A stretch of 39,114 nucleotides of DNA from assembly GCA_025054575.1 (NCBI GenBank), contig JANWZN010000013.1, forward strand, positions 1 to 39,114. Direction: 5' to 3'. Shown here piece after piece: positions 1 to 8,068 of this stretch; within the stretch, counting starts at the first letter, position 1; each line of letters opens with the position of its first letter. The position numbers and the translations under genes were made by a program. Below the pieces are notes generated by a model that was given only the letters and a program-made list of their open reading frames with translations, ran no database searches and was not told where the DNA came from. The DNA comes from Geminicoccaceae bacterium. Lineage in GTDB: Bacteria > Pseudomonadota > Alphaproteobacteria > Geminicoccales > Geminicoccaceae.

Positions 1-114
1 CGAGACGATCGAGACCTTGGTACCGACGAGCCGGTTCAACAGGCTCGACTTGCCGACGTTGGGAGCCCCTACCAGGGCCACGAAGGCGCAGCGCGTGGTG
101 CGGGATGCGCTCAC
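1..114 (-). CDS. era: GTPase Era, N-terminal fragment (cut by window edge)
   Basis: The first 38 codons of Era, the GTPase that binds 16S rRNA and helps mature the 30S subunit. The P-loop (G1) GAPNVGKS is at residues 16-23, followed by SLLNRLVGTKVSIVS, which matches the Era N-terminus. The GTG start at 114 overlaps the rnc stop codon (GTGA), so translation is probably coupled to rnc. The rest of the gene lies outside the window. Confidence 0.93.
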   Translation of the reverse strand, partial: MSASRTTRCAFVALVGAPNVGKSSLLNRLVGTKVSIVS

Positions 115-890
115 CGCTCGGGCCTCCCTTCGAGCCGCGCCAAGAGCCGCTCGGCCGCTTTCTCTTCGGCGGCACGCTTGGAGGGTCCCTCGCCTTCGGC
201 ACGGCCGAGCCCTTCGACCTCGACCGCGATCGTGAAGCGGGGGGCGTGGTCGGGGCCCTTCCGCTCGGCCACGGTGTAGACGGGCGGCGGCAGCCCGCGC
301 TCGGCGATGCGTTCCTGCAGCGCTTGCTTGGGATGGCGCGGCGGCGCTCCGCTCCCGTCGAGGCGATCCGCCCAGAGCCGCTCGACGACCCGGCGAGCGG
401 CCTCGAGGCCGCCGTCGAGATAGACGGCACCGATCAGCGCTTCGAGCGTGTTGCCGAGGAGGCTCGGGCTGCGCGGATCGGCGGCGCTGCGACCGCGGCC
501 GCCGCCCACTTCGAGGGCGCGATCGAGCGCGAGCGCGCGGCCGATCTCGGCGAGGGTGTCGCCCTTGACCAGCGCGATCAGCCGGTGGGTGAGCGGCCCC
601 TCGCGCTCGTTCGGAAAACGCCGCATCAAGAGTTCGGCCACGACGAGGGCGAGCACCCGATCGCCCAGGAACTCGAGCCGCTCGTTGCTGGAGCGCGCGT
701 CGGACTCGGGCGCGCGCCGGCCGCGCGCGCCGCCGGCGGCGCTCTCGTGGGTCAGGGCGCACGCCAGTAGGCTGCGGTCGGCGAAGCGATGGCCGAGCCG
801 CTCCTCGAGCGCAGCGCGCGCGGCCTCGAGCGACGGGTCGCTCAGTTGATGCGGCTCAGCAGGCGCCCGTAGCGGATGCTCCACGGCCAT
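111..890 (-). CDS. rnc: Ribonuclease III
   Basis: Double-strand-specific endoribonuclease of rRNA and mRNA processing; about 259 aa. The catalytic domain comes first, with signature NERLEFLGD at residues 69-77 (E73 and D77 correspond to E. coli E41 and D45). The second metal-binding motif reads LLGNTLEALIGA near 144-155, with N147 where E. coli has D114, and E150 corresponding to E117. A double-stranded RNA-binding domain follows from about residue 187 to the end (PKQALQE ... GPSKRAAEEKAA). No ATG, GTG or TTG lies between residue 1 and the conserved region except ATG at 890 and GTG at 884. The gene therefore overlaps the lepB end by about 45 bases. It is coupled to era downstream. The D-to-N change is the one oddity. 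Confidence 0.93.
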   Translation of the reverse strand: MAVEHPLRAPAEPHQLSDPSLEAARAALEERLGHRFADRSLLACALTHESAAGGARGRRAPESDARSSNERLEFLGDRVLALVVAELLMRRFPNEREGPLTHRLIALVKGDTLAEIGRALALDRALEVGGGRGRSAADPRSPSLLGNTLEALIGAVYLDGGLEAARRVVERLWADRLDGSGAPPRHPKQALQERIAERGLPPPVYTVAERKGPDHAPRFTIAVEVEGLGRAEGEGPSKRAAEEKAAERLLARLEGRPER

Positions 891-1594
891 TTCCAGGGCT
901 CGAAGAGCGAGCCGTAGCCATTGACCGAGAAGAAGATGATCTCGGCCCGCCCGATCAGGTTCTCGAGCGGAATGAAGCCGACATGGTCGACCCGGGAGTC
1001 GAGCGAATTGTCGCGATTGTCTCCCATCGCGAAGACGTGGCCCGGCGGCACCTCGTAGACGCGCGTGTTGTCGAGCGGCCCCTGACGCGTCATGTCCATC
1101 GTCATGAAGAAGCGGCCGCCGGGCAGCGTCTCCTCGTAGATCGGCACGGCGACGCCGCGGCCGTCGAGATCTTCGAGGAACGAGCCCGCGGGCTCGCGGC
1201 GGACCGGCTCGCCGTTGATGTGCAGCACGCCTTCCTTGACCTGGATCTTGTCGCCGGGCAGGCCGACGATGCGCTTGATGTAGTCGGTGCGGTTGTCGGA
1301 GGGGAGCTTGAAGACCGCCACGTCGCCGCGTTCGGGGAGGCCGGCCCAGATCCGCCCCTCGAACAATGGCGGGCTGAACGGCAGCGAGTAGCGGCTGTAG
1401 CCATAGGTGAACTTCGAGACGAACAGATAGTCCCCTACGAGAAGGGTCGGTTTCATCGAGCCCGACGGGATGTTGAACGGCTCGTAGAGGAAGGTCCGCA
1501 CGAACAGGGCGATGGCGACGGCGTAGACGAGTGTTTTGACCGTCTCGATCAGGCTGCCGCTGCGGCGCTCGGGCATCGCGATGGGCTCGTGCAT
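842..1594 (-). CDS. lepB: Signal peptidase I
   Basis: Membrane endopeptidase that removes signal peptides from Sec- and Tat-exported proteins; 250 aa. One N-terminal transmembrane segment (about residues 18-35) anchors it. The nucleophile is S46 in NIPSGSMKPT and the general base is K107 in DYIKRIVGLPGD. The GDNRDNSLDSR box near residue 193 is also present. ATG at 1594 was chosen because AGGAG lies upstream and the leader length fits the family; a second ATG is at 1576. Its place between acpS and rnc is the usual alphaproteobacterial order. Confidence 0.95.
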   Translation of the reverse strand: MHEPIAMPERRSGSLIETVKTLVYAVAIALFVRTFLYEPFNIPSGSMKPTLLVGDYLFVSKFTYGYSRYSLPFSPPLFEGRIWAGLPERGDVAVFKLPSDNRTDYIKRIVGLPGDKIQVKEGVLHINGEPVRREPAGSFLEDLDGRGVAVPIYEETLPGGRFFMTMDMTRQGPLDNTRVYEVPPGHVFAMGDNRDNSLDSRVDHVGFIPLENLIGRAEIIFFSVNGYGSLFEPWKWPWSIRYGRLLSRIN

Positions 1595-1713
1595 ACGATC
1601 AGGCTCGCTCCTCGCCCCCGGGAAGGGAACGATCCGATGCACGGCCTCACTCGGATGACATCCCGCCGGCCCGTGCGTCCGGACCGGCCCGGTCGGCTCG
1701 CAACACTTGCAAG

Positions 1714-2151
1714 TTAGCGGAGGCCGCGGGAGCGGGCAAGTTCGCCACCCGTAGGCAGCGGACGCGCGGTGATGACGACGATCGCCTGCGCCAGGGGCGG
1801 CTCGTCGGTCAGCGTGACCGCGATCTCGGCCCCCATGCCGGCCGGGGTGATGGCGGCGAGCCGCGCCGCAGCACCGCCGGTGAGCGCGATCGTCGGCTGG
1901 CCGCCCGGCTGGTTGACCACCCCGATGTCGCGCCAGAACACGCCGCGGGCGAAGCCCGTGCCGAGTGCCTTGGCGCAGGCCTCTTTGGCGGCGTAGCGGC
2001 GGGCGTAGGAAGCGGCCCGGGCGGCGCGGCGCTCGCAGGTCGCGCGCTCGAGCTCGGTGAAGCAGCGGCGCGTGAAGCGCTCGCCGAACCGTTCGAGGGT
2101 CCGCTCGATCCGGCGGATGTCGACGAGATCGCTGCCGATGCCGAGGATCAT
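1714..2151 (-). CDS. acpS: Holo-[acyl-carrier-protein] synthase
   Basis: Transfers 4'-phosphopantetheine from CoA to the serine of acyl carrier protein; 145 aa. The Mg-binding residues are D8 in IGSDLVDI and E57 in [16 protein letters not shown], at the same positions as in E. coli AcpS. The C-terminus runs about 15 residues past the last recognisable strand ([14 protein letters not shown]). ATG at 2151 starts exactly at the conserved MILGIGSD. About 120 bases separate it from lepB. pdxJ, often immediately upstream in relatives, is absent here. Confidence 0.94.
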   Translation of the reverse strand: MILGIGSDLVDIRRIERTLERFGERFTRRCFTELERATCERRAARAASYARRYAAKEACAKALGTGFARGVFWRDIGVVNQPGGQPTIALTGGAAARLAAITPAGMGAEIAVTLTDEPPLAQAIVVITARPLPTGGELARSRGLR

Positions 2152-2236
2152 GTCGTATGGCCCGCGCACTGCCGTCCGGGTTCGAGAACAACGCTGCCGA
2201 ACCTCGGTCAACGGTGCACCGCGCGGCCCGACCATG

Positions 2237-3793
2237 CTAGCCGCGTGGCGGCGGCCGACGTCGATAGGCGATCGCTTCGGCGAGATGCACCTTGCGGATC
2301 GTCTCGGCACCGTCGAGGTCGGCGATCGTCCGGGCGACGCGGATCAGACGATGCCAGCTGCGCGCGGTGAGATGGAAACTCTCGGCCGCCCGCTTGAGGA
2401 GCGCGCGACAGGTCGCATCGAGGGGGGCGATCGTCTCCAGCACGGCACCGTCGGCTCGGGCGTTGGTCTTGAGGTCGGGACGGCCGAGTGCTTCGAAGCG
2501 GGCCGCCTGGACGGCGCGCGCGGCGGCGACGCGGGCTGCGACCTCGCGCGAGCCTTCGGCTGGTGGCGGCAACTCGAGATCCGCCGCGGTCACCGAAGCC
2601 AGCTCGATGACGAGATCGATCCGATCCAGGAGCGGCCCGGAGACCCGGTTCTGATAGTCGGCCGCGCAACGCGGTGCCCGCGGACAGGCCAGCGCCGGGT
2701 TGTCGAGATGGCCGCAGCGACACGGGTTCATGGCGGCGATCAGCTGGAAGCGGGCCGGCCAGGTCACGTGCGCTGCGGCCCGGGCGACGTGGACCTGGCC
2801 GGTCTCGAGCGGCTGGCGCAGGGCTTCGAGAACCGGACGCTGGAACTCCGGCAGTTCGTCGAGAAAGAGCACGCCATGATGCGCGAGCGCGATCTCACCC
2901 GGTCGTGCTTGTGGACCGCCGCCGACCATGGCCGCCATCGAGGCGGTATGGTGCGGCGCCCGGAAAGGGCGTCGACGCGACAACCGCCCGTCGACGAGCC
3001 GGCCGCTCAGGCTGTGGATCATCCCGACCTCGAGCACCTCGGCCGCGTCGAGCGGCGGCAGGATCCCGGGCAGCCTGGCGGCGAGCATCGATTTGCCGGC
3101 ACCGGGTGGCCCGATCATCAACATGTTGTGACCACCGGCGGCAGCGATCTCGAGCGCGCGCTTGGCCGTCTCCTGGCCTTTCACCTCGGCCAGGTCGGCC
3201 GTGATCGGCGGCTCCTCGATCGGCCGTGGCTCGGGTGCGTGCAGAACCTGGAGCCCGCGTGCGTGGTCGAGGAGAGAGAGGAGGGTCGGCGGTGCCAGAA
3301 CCGGGATTTCGCTCGCGAGCCAAGCGGCCTCGCCGCCGCTCGCGGCCGGGCAGATCAGGCCGCGGCCCTTGGCGGCCGCGGCGATCGCCGCGGCCAAGAC
3401 GCCGCTCACCGGCTGGATCGATCCGTCGAGCGCGAGCTCGCCCAAGACGATCTGGCCATCGACCACGTCGGCCGGCAGGACACCCATGACGATGAGGAGA
3501 CCGAGCGCGATCGGCAGGTCGAAATGGCTGCCTTCTTTGGCGAGGTCGGCGGGCGCCAGGTTGACCGTCACCCGCCGCGGCGGCAGGGCGAGGCCGAGCG
3601 CGCTCAACGAGGCGCGCACCCGCTCGCGGCTCTCGCCCACCGCCTTGTCCGGCAGGCCAACGAGGGTGAAGGCCGGCAGACCCGCGGCCACGTGCACCTG
3701 TACCTCGACCTCGGCGGTCTCCATGCCGACGAAGGCGATCGAGCGGACCCGCGCCATGGTGATTGCCGGAGTCTGGGTCCCGCCACGGGTCAT
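2237..3793 (-). CDS. comM: YifB/ComM-family Mg-chelatase-like AAA+ ATPase
   Basis: AAA+ protein of the YifB/ComM family, known in naturally transformable bacteria as a hexameric branch-migration helicase acting on incoming DNA; 518 aa. A Lon-substrate-domain-like N-terminal region covers about residues 15-160 ([34 protein letters not shown]). Walker A GPPGAGKS is at 228-235, followed by [11 protein letters not shown] and the NPCRCG motif. A C-terminal Mg-chelatase domain ends the protein. ATG at 3793 is preceded by AGGAGAGG at good spacing. A later ATG at 3757 (MARVRSIAF) fits the family N-terminus but has no clear ribosome binding site. Competence itself is not shown by this gene. Confidence 0.93.
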   Translation of the reverse strand: MTRGGTQTPAITMARVRSIAFVGMETAEVEVQVHVAAGLPAFTLVGLPDKAVGESRERVRASLSALGLALPPRRVTVNLAPADLAKEGSHFDLPIALGLLIVMGVLPADVVDGQIVLGELALDGSIQPVSGVLAAAIAAAAKGRGLICPAASGGEAAWLASEIPVLAPPTLLSLLDHARGLQVLHAPEPRPIEEPPITADLAEVKGQETAKRALEIAAAGGHNMLMIGPPGAGKSMLAARLPGILPPLDAAEVLEVGMIHSLSGRLVDGRLSRRRPFRAPHHTASMAAMVGGGPQARPGEIALAHHGVLFLDELPEFQRPVLEALRQPLETGQVHVARAAAHVTWPARFQLIAAMNPCRCGHLDNPALACPRAPRCAADYQNRVSGPLLDRIDLVIELASVTAADLELPPPAEGSREVAARVAAARAVQAARFEALGRPDLKTNARADGAVLETIAPLDATCRALLKRAAESFHLTARSWHRLIRVARTIADLDGAETIRKVHLAEAIAYRRRPPPRG

Positions 3794-3826
3794 CGGCCTC
3801 TCCTGGAGAGCGAACGACGACCAGGT

Positions 3827-3847
3827 TTATCGCGTTTTCGGCGATAA
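3827..3847. promoter_or_regulatory. Palindrome TTATCGC-N7-GCGATAA between rsh and comM
   Basis: A perfect 7-bp inverted repeat with a 7-base spacer. It is AT-richer than its surroundings and lies 34 bases upstream of the comM ATG and just past the rsh stop. The symmetry and spacing suit a dimeric regulator's operator. A weak hairpin between the two genes is the alternative. There is no T-run, so an intrinsic terminator is less likely. Confidence 0.35.
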
Positions 3848-3864
3848 GTCAGCGTGGCAGCACG

Positions 3865-6108
3865 TCAGCCGAGCTTGCGCTCGACGGTGCTCACCACGCT
3901 GGTGGCACGAAGCGCCGCCAGGATGCGGTGGAGATGCTCGAGCCCGCTCACTTCGATGTCGAGCACGAGCTCGACGAGATCGGGCGCCCGCCGGCCGAAG
4001 CGAAGATCGGTGATGTTGGCCTCCTGCCGGCCGATCGTCGTGCTGATGGCGCCCAGGGCGCCGGGCCGGTCGAGGGTCATGACGCTGAGCCGCGCGATCC
4101 CGCGCGGTGCTTTGGCGCGTTCGTTCCAGCCGATGTCGAGCGCACGCTCGACCAGCTCGCCCGAACGAGCCAAAAGTGGGCAGTCGGCGCGATGGACGCT
4201 GACACTCTTGCCGGTGCGGACGACGCCCAGAATGGGATCGCCGGGCACCGGCCGGCAGCATTTGGCGTAGTCGAACGCGACCCCGGGCGGCAGGCCGAGG
4301 ATCGGCTGGGCATCGCTCGGCGCGGCCGGGGCGGGCTGCGGTCGGCGCAGCGGCAGAATGGTGGCACCGCTGCGCTGGCGCGGCGGGCTCGGTCGCTTGA
4401 GCTCGGGGCAGACCGCCTCGAGCACGGCGCGCACCGTAAGGCTTCCCTCGCCGACCGCCGCCACCAGGTCTTCGACGCTCTTCTGGCGCAGCGCCTGGGC
4501 CGCCTTCTCCAGCCTCTCTTCGCCGAGCTGGACGTTCTCGGCGCGGGCCGCTTTCTGGAGGAGCTCGCGTCCCTGCTCGATGTAGACCGCCCGCTGCCGG
4601 GTACGGAGGAAGCGGCGGATCCGGGCGCGCGCCTTGCCGGTGACGACGAAGCGTTCCCAGGCCGGCGACGGTGTCGCATGCCGCGCGGTGATGATCTCGA
4701 CCTGATCGCCGTTCTCGAGCCGGTGGCGCAGTTGGACCATCCGACCGTCGATCTTGGCTCCGACGCAGTGATCGCCGATCTCGGAATGGACCGCGTAGGC
4801 GAAATCCACGGGCGTGGCGCCGCGCGGCAAGGCGATCAGATCGCCTTTGGGCGTGAAGCAGAAGACCTGGTCGGAGTACATCTCGAGCTTGGTGTGCTCG
4901 AGGAACTCCTCGGGCTCGGCGGCGTGCTCCAGGATGTCGAGGAGCTCGCGGATCCAGCGGTAGCGCTTGCCCTCGGTGACGCCCGTTTCCTGCTTGTAGA
5001 CCCAGTGCGCCGCGACGCCGAGCTCGCACACTTCGTGCATATCGTGGGTACGGATCTGGACCTCGATCTTCCGGCGCTCGGGCCCGAGGATCGTGGTGTG
5101 CAGCGAGCGATAGCCGTTCGGCTTGGGGGTGCTGATGAAATCTTTGAACCTCCCCGGCAGCATCGAATAGCGCGCATGGATCGCGCCGAGTGCCGCATAA
5201 CAGGTGGCGACGCTGTCGACGAGCACACGGAAGGCCATGATGTCGGACAGCTGTTCGAAGCCGACGTTCTTCCGTTGCATCTTGCGCCAGATCGACAGCG
5301 GCGACTTCTCGCGACCGGTCACCTGGGCGTCGATCCCGGCCTCGGCGAGCGTGTCGCGCAGCTCCTCGACGATGCGATCGATGATCGGGGCGCCGGCCGG
5401 TCGGAGCTGCTCCAAGCGGTGGACGATGCTCGCACGCGCGTCGGCATGGAGCTCGGCGAAGGCGAGGTCCTCGAGCTCGGCCTTCATCTGCTCCATGCCG
5501 ATCCGCTCGGCCAAGGGCGCGTAGATCTCCATGGTCTCGAGGGCGATCCGCCGCCGCTTGGCAGGATCCTTGATGAAATGCAATGTCCGCATATTGTGCA
5601 AGCGGTCCGCCAGCTTCACCAACAGGACCCGGATGTCCTCGGACATCGCGAGCAGAAGCTTGCGGAAGTTCTCGGCCTGCTCCGTACGCGGCGACTGCAG
5701 CTCGAGCTTGTTGAGCTTGGTGACCCCGTCGACGAGGCGGGCGATAGTCGGCCCGAACAACCTCCGGATCTCGTCGAGGGTCGCCCCGGTGTCCTCGACC
5801 GTGTCGTGCAGCAACGCGGTCGCGATCGAGGCGCTGTCGAGGCGCAGGGCCGTCAGGATGCCAGCCACCTCGACCGGGTGGTGGAAATAGGGATCGCCCG
5901 AGGCGCGCAGCTGCGCGCCGTGCGCTTTCATGGCGAACACGTAGGCGCGGTTGAGGAGGTCCTCGTCGGCGCCCGGGTCGTAGGCCTTGACCCGCTCGAC
6001 GAGCTCGTATTGGCGCAGCGGTCCACGACGGACCGGCCCGGTGACCTCGCCCGCGCCCGTTGCGGCGACCGGAACGGCGACGGCGAGCGATCCGGCGGAG
6101 ACGCTCAT
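3865..6108 (-). CDS. rsh: Bifunctional (p)ppGpp synthetase/hydrolase (Rsh, RelA/SpoT family)
   Basis: Makes and degrades (p)ppGpp, the stringent-response alarmone; 747 aa, normal for the long Rsh class. The HD hydrolase domain has HH at 76-77 and HDTVEDT at 101-107, so hydrolysis should work. The synthetase domain carries RFKD at 320-323 (the RxKD form of bifunctional enzymes rather than the ExDD of RelA) and NGYRSLHT at 331-338. A TGS domain is near 400-440 (DLIALPRGATPVDFAYAVHSEIG), then a conserved cysteine motif (FDYAKCCRPVPGD, HRADCP), and an ACT domain near 675-745. It lies 39 bases behind rpoZ, the usual pairing. Confidence 0.96.
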   Translation of the reverse strand: MSVSAGSLAVAVPVAATGAGEVTGPVRRGPLRQYELVERVKAYDPGADEDLLNRAYVFAMKAHGAQLRASGDPYFHHPVEVAGILTALRLDSASIATALLHDTVEDTGATLDEIRRLFGPTIARLVDGVTKLNKLELQSPRTEQAENFRKLLLAMSEDIRVLLVKLADRLHNMRTLHFIKDPAKRRRIALETMEIYAPLAERIGMEQMKAELEDLAFAELHADARASIVHRLEQLRPAGAPIIDRIVEELRDTLAEAGIDAQVTGREKSPLSIWRKMQRKNVGFEQLSDIMAFRVLVDSVATCYAALGAIHARYSMLPGRFKDFISTPKPNGYRSLHTTILGPERRKIEVQIRTHDMHEVCELGVAAHWVYKQETGVTEGKRYRWIRELLDILEHAAEPEEFLEHTKLEMYSDQVFCFTPKGDLIALPRGATPVDFAYAVHSEIGDHCVGAKIDGRMVQLRHRLENGDQVEIITARHATPSPAWERFVVTGKARARIRRFLRTRQRAVYIEQGRELLQKAARAENVQLGEERLEKAAQALRQKSVEDLVAAVGEGSLTVRAVLEAVCPELKRPSPPRQRSGATILPLRRPQPAPAAPSDAQPILGLPPGVAFDYAKCCRPVPGDPILGVVRTGKSVSVHRADCPLLARSGELVERALDIGWNERAKAPRGIARLSVMTLDRPGALGAISTTIGRQEANITDLRFGRRAPDLVELVLDIEVSGLEHLHRILAALRATSVVSTVERKLG

Positions 6109-6147
6109 GCGCCGCCGCCCCGCCGTCGCCGGGCGCCCGGGCTGGCC

Positions 6148-6507
6148 TCAGTCCTGATCCGGCAGATCGTGCTCGGCATAAGAGACCCCGGCCGGCATCG
6201 GGGCCACGGCGCCGACTTCGGGCGGCGGCATGAGGGCCTCGAGCTCTTTGGCGAGATCGCTCGGCTCCTCGCTCTCGCGCTCGACGTGACGCCGCTGGCC
6301 GTGAACCAGCTCGTAGCGGAGATGATCGAGATCGATCGTGCCTTCGGCGATCTCCCGCAGCGCCACGACCGGGTTCTTGTCGTTGTCGCGATCGACCGTG
6401 AGCGGGGCGCCGGCCGCGATGTCGCGCGCCCGCTGGGCCGCGAGCATCACGAGCTCGAAGCGAGAGGGCACCCGCCCGATGCAATCCTCGACCGTGATTC
6501 TGGCCAT
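6148..6507 (-). CDS. rpoZ: DNA-directed RNA polymerase omega subunit
   Basis: Small RNA polymerase subunit that helps assemble the beta' subunit and, in E. coli, forms part of a ppGpp site; 119 aa. [33 protein letters not shown] is the typical start. [13 protein letters not shown] is the second conserved block. The C-terminal half is the longer, acidic and variable alphaproteobacterial type. ATG at 6507 is preceded by AGGAGAGATC. It is the first gene of the leftward rpoZ-rsh unit. Confidence 0.95.
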   Translation of the reverse strand: MARITVEDCIGRVPSRFELVMLAAQRARDIAAGAPLTVDRDNDKNPVVALREIAEGTIDLDHLRYELVHGQRRHVERESEEPSDLAKELEALMPPPEVGAVAPMPAGVSYAEHDLPDQD

Positions 6508-6545
6508 GATCTCTCCTGAACTCGTCACCTCGACGACCGTCCGTT

Positions 6546-6573
6546 GAGATAGGTAGCCGAGGCCGAGCGACAA
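6546..6573 (-). promoter_or_regulatory. Possible promoter of rpoZ-rsh
   Basis: On the minus strand TTGTCG and TATCTC are separated by 16 bases, about 40 bases ahead of rpoZ. The -10 match is weak (3 of 6), so this is only a candidate inside the 249-bp divergent region shared with the NYN gene. Confidence 0.3.
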
Positions 6574-6756
6574 AGCCACGGTGATCCTCGAGGTGCGCGG
6601 CTGGATCATCGGCGACGGTCTGGTAGCATCGCCGGCATCGTGCTAGCTCGCGCGCGGCGCGCACGGCGAGCGGTGGGGCCGCAGGAAGACGGACCGGAAG
6701 CCGCCGCCGAGACTGGATCGTCGGCCGTTCCAGCCGACGATCGCGGAGGACGACGC

Positions 6757-7374
6757 ATGGCCAACACGACCCCGGCCCGGTGGTTCCATCCGAACGAGCG
6801 GATCGCCGTATTCATCGACGGCGCCAACCTCTACCAGGCGGCACGGGCGCTCGCCTTCGATATCGATTACCGCCGCCTGCTCGATGTCTTCGCGAGCCGC
6901 GGCCGGTTGATACGCGCCTATTACTATACGGCACTGCTCGACGAGCAGGAGTACTCGCCGATCCGCCCCCTGGTCGACTGGCTCGACTACAACGGCTACA
7001 CCATGGTGACGAAGCCGCTCAAAGAGTTCAGCCAAGCCGGCGGTCGGCGCAAATACAAGGGCAACATGGATGTCGACATCGCCGTGGACGTCATGGAGTT
7101 GGCCCCGCAAGTCGACCATGTCGTGCTCGTGACCGGCGACGGCGACTTCAAGCGCCTAGTGGAAGCGGTCCAGCGCCGCGGTGTCCGGGTCTCCACGATC
7201 AGTACCATCCGTACGACTCCTCCGCTCATCGCCGACGAACTCCGCCGGCAATCCGATCAGTTCATCGATCTGGCCGAGCTGCACGCCTTCATCGCCCGTC
7301 AGCGGACGGTCGAGCCCGCCGGCAGCCGCGACGAGCCGATCGAGGACGAGGAGGATCTCGAGGATCTCGGCTGA
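6757..7374 (+). CDS. NYN-domain (LabA/DUF88 family) putative ribonuclease
   Basis: A PIN-like NYN domain protein, 205 aa. The acidic residues expected for a metal-dependent nuclease centre are present: D21 in IAVFIDGANLYQ, D105/D107/D111 in GNMDVDIAVDV, and D128/D130 in LVTGDGDF. The C-terminus is a short acidic tail (DEPIEDEEDLEDLG). ATG at 6757 has GGAGG seven bases upstream, which favours it over the longer frame from 6640. It is divergent from rpoZ and 19 bases ahead of the uracil-DNA glycosylase, so those two are probably co-transcribed. RNase activity is inferred from the family; the substrate is unknown. Confidence 0.88.
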   Translation: MANTTPARWFHPNERIAVFIDGANLYQAARALAFDIDYRRLLDVFASRGRLIRAYYYTALLDEQEYSPIRPLVDWLDYNGYTMVTKPLKEFSQAGGRRKYKGNMDVDIAVDVMELAPQVDHVVLVTGDGDFKRLVEAVQRRGVRVSTISTIRTTPPLIADELRRQSDQFIDLAELHAFIARQRTVEPAGSRDEPIEDEEDLEDLG

Positions 7375-7393
7375 GGAAGAGGTCGGATCGAGC

Positions 7394-8068
7394 GTGCGTC
7401 CGGCGCCGATCGCCGACTGCCCGCGCTGTCCCCGGCTGGTCGCCTACCGCGCCGCCCTGCGCAGCAGCCATCCCGACTGGCACAACGCCCCGGTGCCCTC
7501 GTTCGGGCCGCCGGACGCGAGATTGTTGGTCGTCGGCCTGGCGCCCGGGCGAGCCGGCGCCAACCGCACCGGCCGTCCGTTCACGGGCGACTATGCGGGA
7601 GCCCTGCTCTACGCCGCGCTGCTGCGCCACGGCCTCGCTCGCGGGCGGTACGAAGCGCGGTGCGACGACGGGCTCGAACTCGTCGATTGCCGCATCACGA
7701 ACGCGGTCCGGTGCGTCCCGCCCGCCAATCGCCCGCTGCCGAGCGAACTCGCTGCATGTCGGGCGTTTCTGGTGGGCGAGCTCGAGGCCCCGCCTCGCCC
7801 CGAGGTGATCCTCGTCCTCGGCCGGGTCGCGCACGCTGCGGTCGTCGCGGCCCTCGGCCTGCGCCCCGGCGCCCACCGGTTCGCGCACGGGACCCGCCAG
7901 GTTCTTCCCGATGGCCGGCTGCTGCTCGCGAGCTATCACTCCTCGCGCTACAACGTCGCCACCGGGCGGCTCACCCCGCCGATGCTCGAAGCCGTGGTCG
8001 CGGAGGCGGTTCGGGTACTGGCCGAGCGGCGATCGGACGGGGAGTCGCGCCGCCGAGAAAGCGCGTGA
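7394..8068 (+). CDS. Family 5 (UDGb-type) uracil-DNA glycosylase
   Basis: Excises uracil, and in known members also hypoxanthine and other deaminated bases, from DNA; 224 aa. Motif 1 GLAPGRAGANRTGRPFTGD (48-66) is the UDGb form, without the acid or Asn of other UDG families. Four cysteines fit the Fe-S cluster: C9 and C12 (DCPRCPRL), C107 (NAVRCVPPANRP) and C122. The second motif is SYHSSRYN with H182, followed by GRLT. GTG at 7394 gives the normal family length. The last 98 bases overlap the convergent hydrolase gene. Such enzymes are common in organisms with hot or high-GC genomes, where cytosine deamination matters. Confidence 0.88.
   Translation: MRPAPIADCPRCPRLVAYRAALRSSHPDWHNAPVPSFGPPDARLLVVGLAPGRAGANRTGRPFTGDYAGALLYAALLRHGLARGRYEARCDDGLELVDCRITNAVRCVPPANRPLPSELAACRAFLVGELEAPPRPEVILVLGRVAHAAVVAALGLRPGAHRFAHGTRQVLPDGRLLLASYHSSRYNVATGRLTPPMLEAVVAEAVRVLAERRSDGESRRRESA

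Noticed and set aside
842-2191. 449-aa frame that would join the acpS region to lepB
   Set aside because: The first 200 residues read acpS out of frame. The true lepB starts at ATG 1594 with a ribosome binding site and a normal N-terminal anchor.
3763-6519. 918-aa frame on the plus strand opposite rsh and rpoZ
   Set aside because: It is the antisense shadow of rsh and rpoZ, both of which have clear domains. The same applies to the long frames opposite hppA (16007-18517) and opposite the rraA-like to glyA region (36798-39005).
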